In this document: positions 1 to 5,286 of the stretch, one piece after another
How the letters are laid out: each line of letters starts with the position of its first letter
Position numbering within the stretch: the stretch's first letter is position 1
Source of the DNA: CAZGHF01 sp964525595
Lineage (GTDB): Bacteria; Patescibacteriota; Minisyncoccia; UBA6257; GWB1-50-10
Reading direction: 5' to 3'
Length of the DNA stretch: 9,837 nucleotides
NCBI GenBank assembly: GCA_964525595.1
Contig: CAZGHF010000020.1
Location: forward strand, 1 to 9,837
Made by a program: the position numbers and the translations under genes
The notes under the pieces: generated by a model
What the model was told of the DNA's origin: nothing
Databases searched by the model: none
The model's input: only the letters and a program-made list of their open reading frames with translations

Positions 1-903
1 ACGAACCGACCGGGAATTTCATTAAACCGTGCAACGTCCGCTGAAGCCGCCGCACTGTTCATCGCTTCCCGGATAACCGACTTTTTATCAACCGGAGTCA
101 TGAAGAGGATACAACCGCCGCCACCTGCACCTAAGATTTTCCCGCCCCAAGCACCGGCTTTGAGGCCAGTTTCATAAAGATTATCAATAATAGAATTTGA
201 AATATTCGACGCCAACGTCTTTTTAAGGAGCCATCCTTCATGAATCATCTTTCCCAAGCCCTCAAAATCCTGGGCTGTAAGTTTGTCCCTGAATTCATAA
301 ACCGAGTCGGCCATCTTTTTCAGAGTCTCCAGCTTTTTATCAGTATTTGCTTTCTGTTCGGTAAGAGTATTTGAAGCGTCACGGGCAATGCCGGTGAAAA
401 AGAGAAGAAGATGGTTTTCAAAATTGGATTTCTGCCGGAAATCAAGCCGCACCGGAGAAACGTCGACAGAGTGGTCAGGATTAAATTGGAGAACATTGAC
501 CCCGCCGAAAGCGGCCGCATATTGGTCCTGTTTGCCAATCGGCTCTTTCACCAGGTTAATCTCCAGATGCGAGGCAAGTTCGGCAATTTCTCCCTTATCC
601 GCTCTCTTTCCCTTCGAGAGCATGAGGGCTTTCATTAAAGCCACCGAAAAACTGGAGGAGGAACCCAAACCTGTTTTCACCGGCGCATCGGAGAATGTCA
701 CTACGTCAACGTTGCTCTCTATTCCGAAGTAGAGAAGCGCTTCCCTGATTCTGTCATTTTTAAGTTCCTNNNNNNNNNNTAACGTAGGCGTACTTATCAA
801 TGGCCGTTGAAATAACCCGACCCGGACTGTGGCGGTAAAAAGCCTCCAAATCGGTGCCGCCGCCGACAAAACTGATACGCATTGGAGCACGAGCAATAAT
901 CAT
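1..903 (-). CDS. GHMP-family sugar kinase (HddA-like), 3'-truncated by the window edge and split by an assembly gap
   Basis: Probable ATP-dependent sugar or sugar-phosphate kinase of the GHMP fold, closest in feel to D-glycero-D-manno-heptose 7-phosphate kinase (HddA), which feeds nucleotide-heptose synthesis in the cytoplasm. The first 41 codons (903 to 781) read MIIARAPMRISFVGGGTD and on to DKYAYV, the typical N-terminus of this family. After the N run the protein resumes at ELKNDRIREAL, carries the phosphate-binding motif GLGSSSSF (about 645-675), and near the left edge has the C-terminal glycine-rich motif GGKILGAGGGG. The two halves are in different frames relative to the 10 Ns, and about 25 family residues are missing between them, so the break is an assembly artefact rather than a mutation. 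No Shine-Dalgarno sequence is visible before the ATG. The C-terminus lies outside the window. Exact substrate is uncertain; the kinase family itself is secure. Confidence 0.87.
770..779. other. Assembly gap (10 N placeholder) inside the kinase gene
   Basis: Ten Ns interrupt the GHMP kinase coding sequence. The upstream part is read in codons starting at 903, 900 and so on, the downstream part in codons starting at 767, 764 and so on. These are one base out of phase across a 10-base gap, so the true gap is not 10 bases. Comparison with the usual family layout suggests roughly 75-80 missing bases, a multiple of three given the flanking partial codons. Confidence 0.95.
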
Positions 904-924
904 TGTTAATACATCTTAAAGCCT

Positions 925-1428
925 TTGTATCCTCAAAATCAAGTCATAACTCCCCCCATAGCACGTAAGGGGGAAGGTTATTGTCTTGATATAATTAAAA
1001 CAAAAATAGGACAGGAATTGCTTGAATTCTTGGATTATATGATTTGGAAAATAACAGAAAGACAGGTTGTCTATAAGCTTTTCAAGATGGTGCGTAGCCA
1101 CAATATCCATAGTTTATCCGGTCACATAGCGGCGAAATATGGAATAGAGAAAGATGTTTTTACAAAAACCCTTTTTAGCGAGGAATTCAATCACTATTGG
1201 TTCAGTAAACCATTTATCAGGTTTTATGAGGCTTTACGATCGGACTATCGAGATCGATTTCACTATGAATTAGAAAAAGCAATAAAGAGCTGTATAAGCA
1301 AAGATTTAATTGAGCCAAATACGCACAACGGAAAAGAATATATTAACTATACTTGGGATGGAAAAAAGCTTCTCTCAATTTGGTATTTTCCTAAGATAGT
1401 AATAGAGAGCAAGATTTTTCGTAAATAA
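925..1428 (+). CDS. Hypothetical protein with winged-helix-like C-terminus
   Basis: Unrecognised protein of up to 167 residues. The C-terminal 50 residues (around ELEKAIKSCISKDLIE, then a short turn, then GKEYINYTWDGKKLLSI) look like the last helix and beta-wing of a winged-helix domain, so DNA binding is possible but not shown. The middle is helical and rich in aromatic and charged residues; no signal peptide or membrane segment is seen. The longest reading begins at a TTG only 22 bp from the divergent kinase start, and its first 20 codons (proline-rich, across a C-run/G-run inverted repeat at 951-974) look non-coding. TTG at 1018, preceded by AGGACAGGA, or ATG at 1039 or 1087 are credible alternatives. 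The gene is visibly AT-richer than the minus-strand operon and is the only gene here without an obvious glycan role, which suggests separate acquisition. Existence is likely; function unknown. Confidence 0.55.
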   Translation: MYPQNQVITPPIARKGEGYCLDIIKTKIGQELLEFLDYMIWKITERQVVYKLFKMVRSHNIHSLSGHIAAKYGIEKDVFTKTLFSEEFNHYWFSKPFIRFYEALRSDYRDRFHYELEKAIKSCISKDLIEPNTHNGKEYINYTWDGKKLLSIWYFPKIVIESKIFRK

Positions 1429-1463
1429 AAGGTAAGACTTGGACTAAAGAAGAGTTAGAAAAG

Positions 1464-1497
1464 CTCCTTATTAAACTAAGGGAGTATTCTTTCTTCT
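1464..1497 (+). terminator. Possible intrinsic terminator after the winged-helix-like gene
   Basis: CTCCTTA (1464-1470) can pair with TAAGGGAG (1477-1484) with one bulged base and a 6-nt loop, followed by a T-rich stretch (TATTCTTTCTTCT, 1485-1497). Position 36 bp after the stop at 1428 suits a terminator for that gene. The stem is short, so it would be weak. Confidence 0.4.
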
Positions 1498-1528
1498 CGC
1501 CTCTCTTAGAAAAGGTTTTTAAGAGGCG
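1498..1528. terminator. Hairpin between the convergent gene ends, possible terminator
   Basis: CGCCTCTCTTA (1498-1508) pairs with TAAGAGGCG (1520-1528) with one bulged C and an 11-nt loop. It lies just beyond the stop of the minus-strand O-methyltransferase gene (1531) and at the end of the plus-strand transcript, as expected for a shared hairpin between convergent genes. There is no good U-tract on the minus strand, so termination there is uncertain and the hairpin may only protect the 3' end. Confidence 0.35.
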
Positions 1529-1530
1529 GA

Positions 1531-2310
1531 TTACTTCATAATCAACCCCTGCCCGGTAGGGAGGCAGAGTATCTGTATCCCTTTTTTCCGGGCGAATTCA
1601 TCAAATGCTTTCCTCTGCTCCTCGAATCCCAAGTGCCCGTAGTCGTCCAGTATAATCATCCCTCCCGGCACTAACTTATCCCAAAAGTATTCGGCGGCCG
1701 CTATCTCAGGCATAACAGCATTCATATCCATATAGATATAAGCTATCTTTTCGGACTTCACCAATGGCAGAGTGCCCGGTATCGCCCCCCTTATTATCTT
1801 GGCGTTCTTGTAGTCCTTAAAAGTTTCGACAACCTCCTCGTAGCACTCTTCATATCCGCCCCCAGTCTTTCCCTGCGCCTTCTCTCCGTCTGTTAGGCAT
1901 TCCTCAACAACTCCCCTAAAAGTGTCCATCAGGTAAAAGGTCTTATCGAGCTTCGTAAAATCAACGAAATCCATAGCAAATTTAGCAGAGAAACCCTTAT
2001 TGACCCCGCATTCTACGAAGTCTCCTTCAAGGTCTTTCGCCCGATTGGCTACCCAAGCGGTTGTGTGCATCCGCCATCTAGTCTCCCAATACTCAGGATT
2101 CTCGCGGATTATCCAAGCGTTTGATTCGTAGGCTTCCACGAATTTCTTATCATCCATAAAAGCGGGATAGTGAACCGTGATTATTCCGTCCTCGTTGTAT
2201 TTAACAGGCCATCTTCTGTACGAAATCCCTGAGCGTTTCAGGTGATATATCCCATCCACCACTTTATCAGGTAGGATATGTTTGATTATGTCTTTAGTTT
2301 GTCGAAGCAT
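1531..2310 (-). CDS. TylF/MycF-family SAM-dependent O-methyltransferase
   Basis: Cytoplasmic class I S-adenosylmethionine methyltransferase of the macrocin O-methyltransferase (TylF/MycF/NovP) family, which methylates sugar hydroxyls in a metal-dependent way. The length of 259 residues is usual. The SAM-binding motif is GDFVECGVNKGFSA (96-109), followed by FYLMDTF (125-131). The acidic metal-site residues fall in YMDMN (193-197) and LDDYG (221-225), which correspond in spacing to the Asp/Asp-Asp trio of NovP and MycF. The C-terminus LPTGQGLIMK is typical. In a glycan locus the likely role is capping or decorating a sugar with an O-methyl group, either on a nucleotide sugar or on the glycan; the acceptor cannot be read from sequence. 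The ATG has no Shine-Dalgarno sequence. The gene is a separate unit from the operon upstream, with its own promoter and a structured leader containing a terminator at 2363-2431. Confidence 0.88.
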   Translation of the reverse strand: MLRQTKDIIKHILPDKVVDGIYHLKRSGISYRRWPVKYNEDGIITVHYPAFMDDKKFVEAYESNAWIIRENPEYWETRWRMHTTAWVANRAKDLEGDFVECGVNKGFSAKFAMDFVDFTKLDKTFYLMDTFRGVVEECLTDGEKAQGKTGGGYEECYEEVVETFKDYKNAKIIRGAIPGTLPLVKSEKIAYIYMDMNAVMPEIAAAEYFWDKLVPGGMIILDDYGHLGFEEQRKAFDEFARKKGIQILCLPTGQGLIMK

Positions 2311-2362
2311 CCAACTGGTTTTATGCTAGCGAATTGAGTGCCTATTTCTTATACAGGCAAAC

Positions 2363-2431
2363 AAAAAATCCCTGCCGAGACGAGATACATAGCCGTTTCC
2401 AGCCATGACTAATCGGATGCTCCGACAGGGA
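2363..2431 (-). terminator. Intrinsic terminator or attenuator before the O-methyltransferase start codon
   Basis: On the minus strand UCCCUGUCGG (2431-2422) pairs with the segment 2378-2369, ending GGCAGGGA, in a stem of about 10 bp with two G-U pairs. The stem is followed at once by UUUUUU (2368-2363). The loop is long, about 43 nt, and contains the GAAA-capped hairpin. It lies 52 bp upstream of the ATG at 2310, so transcripts starting near 2488 must read through it to express the gene. Confidence 0.5.
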
Positions 2432-2488
2432 GCTTCTGTTCCGATTGGCTTTTCGACCATGCCCGGGGAGGGTTTAGGTCAATATGTT
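2363..2488 (-). ncRNA. Structured RNA leader or small RNA upstream of the O-methyltransferase gene
   Basis: Read on the minus strand, this stretch folds into consecutive helices. A 7-bp stem pairs 2446-2440 with 2417-2411 and encloses a 5-bp hairpin (2433-2429 with 2423-2419, loop CUGUC). Next comes an 8-bp stem closed by a GAAA tetraloop (2407-2388). The 3' segment CUCGGCAGGGA is followed by six Us (2368-2363) and can pair with UCCCUGUCGG (2431-2422). That pairing competes with the inner hairpin and would be a pseudoknot with the 7-bp stem. Such switching between a terminator and other helices is what attenuators and riboswitches do, but a free-standing small RNA of about 125 nt ending at the U-run is equally possible. 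It matches no RNA family I recognise. The 5' end near 2488 is predicted from the promoter at 2495-2522. Confidence 0.5.
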
Positions 2489-2494
2489 GGTTAA

Positions 2495-2522
2495 ACTATA
2501 GCATTATTTAGGCGGTGGACAA
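2495..2522 (-). promoter_or_regulatory. Predicted sigma70-type promoter for the structured leader and O-methyltransferase gene
   Basis: On the minus strand the -35 box TTGTCC (2522-2517, 4 of 6 consensus bases) and the -10 box TATAGT (2500-2495, 5 of 6) are 16 bp apart. The predicted start of transcription is about 2488. The -35 box overlaps one copy of a tandem GACAAGTG repeat, a possible operator. Confidence 0.5.
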
Positions 2523-2535
2523 GTGATGACAAGTG
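2518..2535. repeat. Tandem direct repeat GACAAGTG x2, possible operator
   Basis: GACAAGTG occurs at 2518-2525 and again at 2528-2535, a 10-bp period, about one helical turn, placing both copies on the same DNA face. It lies between the minus-strand promoter (-35 at 2522-2517) and the start of the plus-strand 48-codon ORF (2549). Direct repeats one turn apart in a divergent promoter region are a common form of regulator binding site. Two copies could also arise by chance. Confidence 0.4.
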
Positions 2536-2548
2536 CTACACTAAACTT

Positions 2549-2695
2549 ATGAAACATAAAGACCGCTTCTTCGCACTTTTGAACAAGATACTAGGCGCGC
2601 CAGCAAAGAATCAAAAGGATTCTCCCGGGTGGTTATCAAGAAAGCACCCCGCACGACTAAGGTCGGCGGGGCGCTTCCACTTTAAATGGTTTTAA
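2549..2695 (+). CDS. Doubtful 48-residue basic small ORF
   Basis: ATG at 2549 to TAA at 2693-2695 encodes 48 residues starting MKHKDRFFALLNKILG, a plausible amphipathic helix, and ending in a basic, aromatic tail (RKHPARLRSAGRFHFKWF). A weak promoter-like pair, TGGACA (2516-2521) and TACACT (2537-2542), 15 bp apart, would start transcription at or beside the ATG, giving a leaderless message. Against it: the last third is encoded by the inverted repeat that terminates the rmlC-like operon on the other strand, and the ORF overlaps that gene's end by 4 bp. No family recognised. Possibly a real small peptide, a remnant whose true C-terminus was lost, or chance. Confidence 0.25.
   Translation: MKHKDRFFALLNKILGAPAKNQKDSPGWLSRKHPARLRSAGRFHFKWF
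2642..2676 (-). terminator. Intrinsic terminator of the minus-strand glycan operon
   Basis: On the minus strand AAGCGCCCCGC (2676-2666) pairs with GCGGGGUGCUU (2652-2642), 11 bp including one G-U pair. The stem is extended by CGAC/GUCG around a 4-nt loop, and UUUCUU follows. It starts 16 bp after the stop of the epimerase gene. This ends the four-gene operon and separates it from the O-methyltransferase gene. The hairpin also forms on the plus strand. Confidence 0.72.
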
Positions 2696-3258
2696 ACTTC
2701 AAGCCCTCCACCAGAACTTGAAAGAAAATCTTCAAAACTCTGGGCATTTCGGTCCCGAGGAGATATAGTCTCCGGGTCCTTTATGGGCCAGGTAATTGCA
2801 AGCGTCGGGTCATCCCACTTGAATTCCCCTTTTGCGTCATCGTCATATATATTGTCCATCCGGTAGAGAACGTGGCAATCGTCAGAGAGCGTGCACATGC
2901 CGTTTGCAAACCCTCGCGGGATAAAAAGCGTGCCGTGATGTTCCGCCGAGAGTGTAATACTGCCCCATTTTCCAAGAGTCGGCGAATCTTTCTTAATATC
3001 CACGAAAACCCAAAACGCCTCGCCTCTAAGCATAGAAATAAGCTTGCTTTCATTCTTCGGCGGATGCAGAAAATGGATACCGCGGATTGTCCCTTTTTTC
3101 TTCGTAAGAGCGGAGCTCTCCTGCACCCAGTCCGTCGGCAATCCATGGGCACGGAAAATTTCTTTGTCATACATTCGCACGAAAAAACCTCTCTCATCCA
3201 CGTTGGGTTCGAGTCCAATTTCAAAAACTCCTTTTATATTTAACTCTTTAAACTTCAT
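2692..3258 (-). CDS. rmlC: RmlC-family dTDP-4-keto-6-deoxyhexose epimerase
   Basis: Cupin-fold epimerase of the dTDP-4-dehydrorhamnose 3,5-epimerase family, acting in the cytoplasm on dTDP-4-keto-6-deoxyglucose or a derivative. The length of 188 residues is standard. Catalytic residues are present: His62 in IRGIHF, Lys72 in ESKLI and Tyr132 in VLYRMDN. The FIPRGFANG segment (112-120) and the C-terminal SPRDRNAQSFEDF are typical. It is the last gene of its operon; its ATG overlaps the stop of the C-methyltransferase gene by 4 bp, so the two are probably translationally coupled. That pairing suggests it may act as a 3- or 5-epimerase in a branched deoxysugar pathway (as NovW or EvaD do) rather than in plain L-rhamnose synthesis; no rmlA, rmlB or rmlD lies in the window. 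Family certain, product stereochemistry not. The symbol is family-level. Confidence 0.88.
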   Translation of the reverse strand: MKFKELNIKGVFEIGLEPNVDERGFFVRMYDKEIFRAHGLPTDWVQESSALTKKKGTIRGIHFLHPPKNESKLISMLRGEAFWVFVDIKKDSPTLGKWGSITLSAEHHGTLFIPRGFANGMCTLSDDCHVLYRMDNIYDDDAKGEFKWDDPTLAITWPIKDPETISPRDRNAQSFEDFLSSSGGGLEV

Positions 3259-4493
3259 TTCCCCGAGATAATTTTTGGTTCAGCTGGAAGAGGTCTTATG
3301 TAGCTGCCCCGGAAACCGAACTTGTTCTTGGCGATTTCCATAATTTCATCGGCAAAATTCCAACCGGTAAGAATTATGGTGTCCGGCCGGCGGGCAATGC
3401 CCTCTTTCGGACTCACAATCGGAATGCGTGAGCCAGCCGTAAATTTGCCTTGCTTTAGGGGGTTCATATCAATGATAGCGGGCAGTAAATCGGAATCAAC
3501 TTTGCAAAAATTGAGCATTGTTGAGCTTCTGGCCGACGCTCCCCAACCAACAACGTTCTTTCCCGATTTTTTGGTCTTGTTTAAGATTTCAACGAGTTTT
3601 TCGCGGTGTCCGTAGCATTTCTTTGCAAATTCCTGCCATGTTTCAAAATCATTCACCTTCTTTTCTGCCTCCATCTCTCGATACTCTTTTAGTTCTTTGC
3701 TCTCTTTATCTTTTTTCTTTTTAGCGTAAACGACTATGCCTCCCCCACTTATAGGACTTGCCATAACGTCGAAAACAGACAAGCCAAAGCGATTTAGAAG
3801 GCACTCAATCGGTTTCAAGGTAAAGTAGCACAGGTGCTCGTGGTAAATTGAATCGTACTGCAATCCTTCCAGGATTTTTCCCGCATAGTGGGGTTCAACG
3901 GCAAGTGTGCCATCGTCGTCGAGACATTCCGCCAAGCCCTTCACGAAATCAGCAGTGCCTGCCACGTGAGCCAGAACATTTCTTGCAAAAATCATCCGAG
4001 CCGGACCTAGTTCTTTTTTTAATTTGAGAGCGTTCTCGGAATTCCAGAAAAGACATCGGGTTGGTACACCTCCTTCCTCGGCCATTATCACAACATTTTC
4101 CGCCGGATCAACGCCCAAGACTTCGTAGCCATCCCGCTGGAACGGTAATAAAAACGTGCCGTCATTCGAAGCGACTTCCAAAACGTAACCGTCTTTCGGA
4201 TCTTCAGTTCGATTCACAAGTTCTTTATAAAAAACTTCGGAGAAGTCGCGGGCACCGCCGGAAGTACCGGTTACCCAGACATAATGGGAAAAAAGTATTT
4301 TCGGGTCAACGGTGTAGTCAAGCTGGACAAGGTTGCAACCCGGACACCATTCTAAAGCCAGAGGGTATTTCTCCTCTTTCTCGTCGGCGCTATCAAGCAG
4401 GGAGTTCGCAAGCGGGTGCTTTCCTAAATCAAAAAATGGTTTAAGGTTCTCCGCATCGCAGACCCGGCAATTTTTATTTCTTTCGCTTGCCAT
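3255..4493 (-). CDS. Zinc-binding NDP-sugar C-methyltransferase (TylC3/NovU/TcaB9-like)
   Basis: SAM-dependent C-methyltransferase of the three-part family that adds a methyl to C-3 (or C-5) of dTDP-4-keto-deoxysugars. The length of 412 residues is right for the family. The N-terminal zinc-binding domain has Cys9, Cys12, Cys50 and Cys53 (CRVC and CPGC). The central methyltransferase domain has the SAM loop VLEVASNDG (104-112) and GVDPAENV (127-134). The catalytic segment YDSIYHEHLCYF (213-224) holds the Tyr-His-Glu-His cluster known from TcaB9. The C-terminal domain has GWGASARSSTMLNFC (316-330). The gene overlaps the upstream glycosyltransferase by 20 bp and the downstream epimerase by 4 bp, so all are co-transcribed. 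Together with the epimerase it points to a methyl-branched deoxysugar in the surface glycan. C-3 rather than C-5 methylation is inferred from family resemblance only. Confidence 0.88.
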   Translation of the reverse strand: MASERNKNCRVCDAENLKPFFDLGKHPLANSLLDSADEKEEKYPLALEWCPGCNLVQLDYTVDPKILFSHYVWVTGTSGGARDFSEVFYKELVNRTEDPKDGYVLEVASNDGTFLLPFQRDGYEVLGVDPAENVVIMAEEGGVPTRCLFWNSENALKLKKELGPARMIFARNVLAHVAGTADFVKGLAECLDDDGTLAVEPHYAGKILEGLQYDSIYHEHLCYFTLKPIECLLNRFGLSVFDVMASPISGGGIVVYAKKKKDKESKELKEYREMEAEKKVNDFETWQEFAKKCYGHREKLVEILNKTKKSGKNVVGWGASARSSTMLNFCKVDSDLLPAIIDMNPLKQGKFTAGSRIPIVSPKEGIARRPDTIILTGWNFADEIMEIAKNKFGFRGSYIRPLPAEPKIISGK

Positions 4494-5283
4494 AATTTTT
4501 GATATTTATAACTTGGAGAAGGGAAAAGGCGCAAACCCGGAATATTAAAACAAGAATAGCACGAAAGGCGCGCGGATACTCTTTTCTGTGACGCAAGACA
4601 ACCCTAAGTGTAGCTTTTACATCCTCTGCCCGGGCCGTAATGATATTTCTCTCTTTCTCCGACGCCTCGCGGTACTTCAGGCAAGCCTCCGGAAACACCG
4701 CCATTTTTCCTTGCTTTCCCAACTTCAACTTCAAATCCAAGCCCTTACCGCGCGGTAAACTCCAATCATACCCGCCGAAAGACAAAGCGGTTTCGCGGCG
4801 GTAGAGTACCGAAGAATGGGCAAAAGGATTTGCGGTAAGCATTCTTTCCCGCAGTTCTTTATCTTTTTCGGGAACACCGGTTCGGGTAATTTCTTTATCA
4901 TCTTTGTATGTTACTACCACAGAATTAGTGCCGACCAGAACGTGCTCCGGATGATTATCAAGAAAAGCTACCTGCCGGGAAAGCTTATCTTTACAAATCC
5001 ACTCATCATCATCGTCAAGAATAGCCGCATACTCTCCCTTAGCGGTCTCTAGACCGACATTTAAACTTTTGGTGGAGCCGAGATTTTTCTCGTTTTTAAT
5101 ATAGACAATCCGGGAATCGCCGAAAGAGGAAACAACCTTGCTCGTTTCAGCATCAGCAGGGTCGTCGTTTACAACAATAACCTCAAAACTACTAAGTTCC
5201 TGCTCTAGAACGCTTGCGATAGCTTTCTTAAGATAAGCCGACCTTCGGAAGGTGGTAATAATAACACTGACCTTAGGATTCAT
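4474..5283 (-). CDS. GT2-family glycosyltransferase
   Basis: GT-A fold inverting glycosyltransferase, cytoplasmic or membrane-associated, transferring a sugar from a nucleotide donor to the growing glycan. The N-terminus VSVIITTFRR is the usual first strand. NLGSTKSLNVGL (67-78) and the metal/nucleotide-binding acidic run ILDDDDEW (88-95) follow, then the acceptor-side segment NPFAHSSVLYRRE (152-164). The usual late ED-x-DLWLR motif appears as GKGLDLKLKLG (179-189). A hydrophobic stretch at about 241-258 near the basic C-terminus may anchor it to the inner face of the membrane. The start ATG is 3 bp after the stop of the dehydrogenase-like gene and the 3' end overlaps the C-methyltransferase gene by 20 bp, placing it in the middle of the operon. 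Donor and acceptor are unknown. Confidence 0.88.
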   Translation of the reverse strand: MNPKVSVIITTFRRSAYLKKAIASVLEQELSSFEVIVVNDDPADAETSKVVSSFGDSRIVYIKNEKNLGSTKSLNVGLETAKGEYAAILDDDDEWICKDKLSRQVAFLDNHPEHVLVGTNSVVVTYKDDKEITRTGVPEKDKELRERMLTANPFAHSSVLYRRETALSFGGYDWSLPRGKGLDLKLKLGKQGKMAVFPEACLKYREASEKERNIITARAEDVKATLRVVLRHRKEYPRAFRAILVLIFRVCAFSLLQVINIKNYGKRKK

Positions 5284-5286
5284 AAC

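Noticed and set aside
388..732. 114-codon plus-strand ORF inside the kinase region
   Set aside because: It is antisense to well-conserved GHMP kinase motifs and its translation resembles no protein; a shadow of the real gene.
951..974. TCCCCC/GGGGGA inverted repeat with 12-nt loop
   Set aside because: Only 6 bp, no U-tract on either strand; kept only as a hint that the first codons of the 925-1428 reading may not be coding.
2338..2357. GCCT/AGGC small inverted repeat and TATAAG box before the O-methyltransferase start
   Set aside because: Four-bp stem and no -35 partner at a proper distance; not convincing as terminator or second promoter.
2440..2470. GGGCATGGTC on the minus strand, similar to the opening of HDV-like ribozymes
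   Set aside because: The required downstream CCTCCTCGC-type segment and nested double pseudoknot pairing are not found.
2594..2601. GGCGCGCC 8-bp palindrome
   Set aside because: A single restriction-type palindrome; expected by chance and with no supporting context.
2607..2623. AGAATC/GATTCT hairpin with 5-nt loop
   Set aside because: Short A/T-containing stem without a U-run; the stronger terminator at 2642-2676 explains the region.
2781..3271. Several ORFs of 75-147 codons in other frames and on the other strand of the epimerase gene
   Set aside because: The RmlC reading has all catalytic residues; the others are cysteine/arginine-rich shadows.
4061..4444. 127-codon plus-strand ORF opposite the C-methyltransferase
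   Set aside because: Lies over the zinc-binding and SAM motifs of the real gene and has a low-complexity, basic translation.
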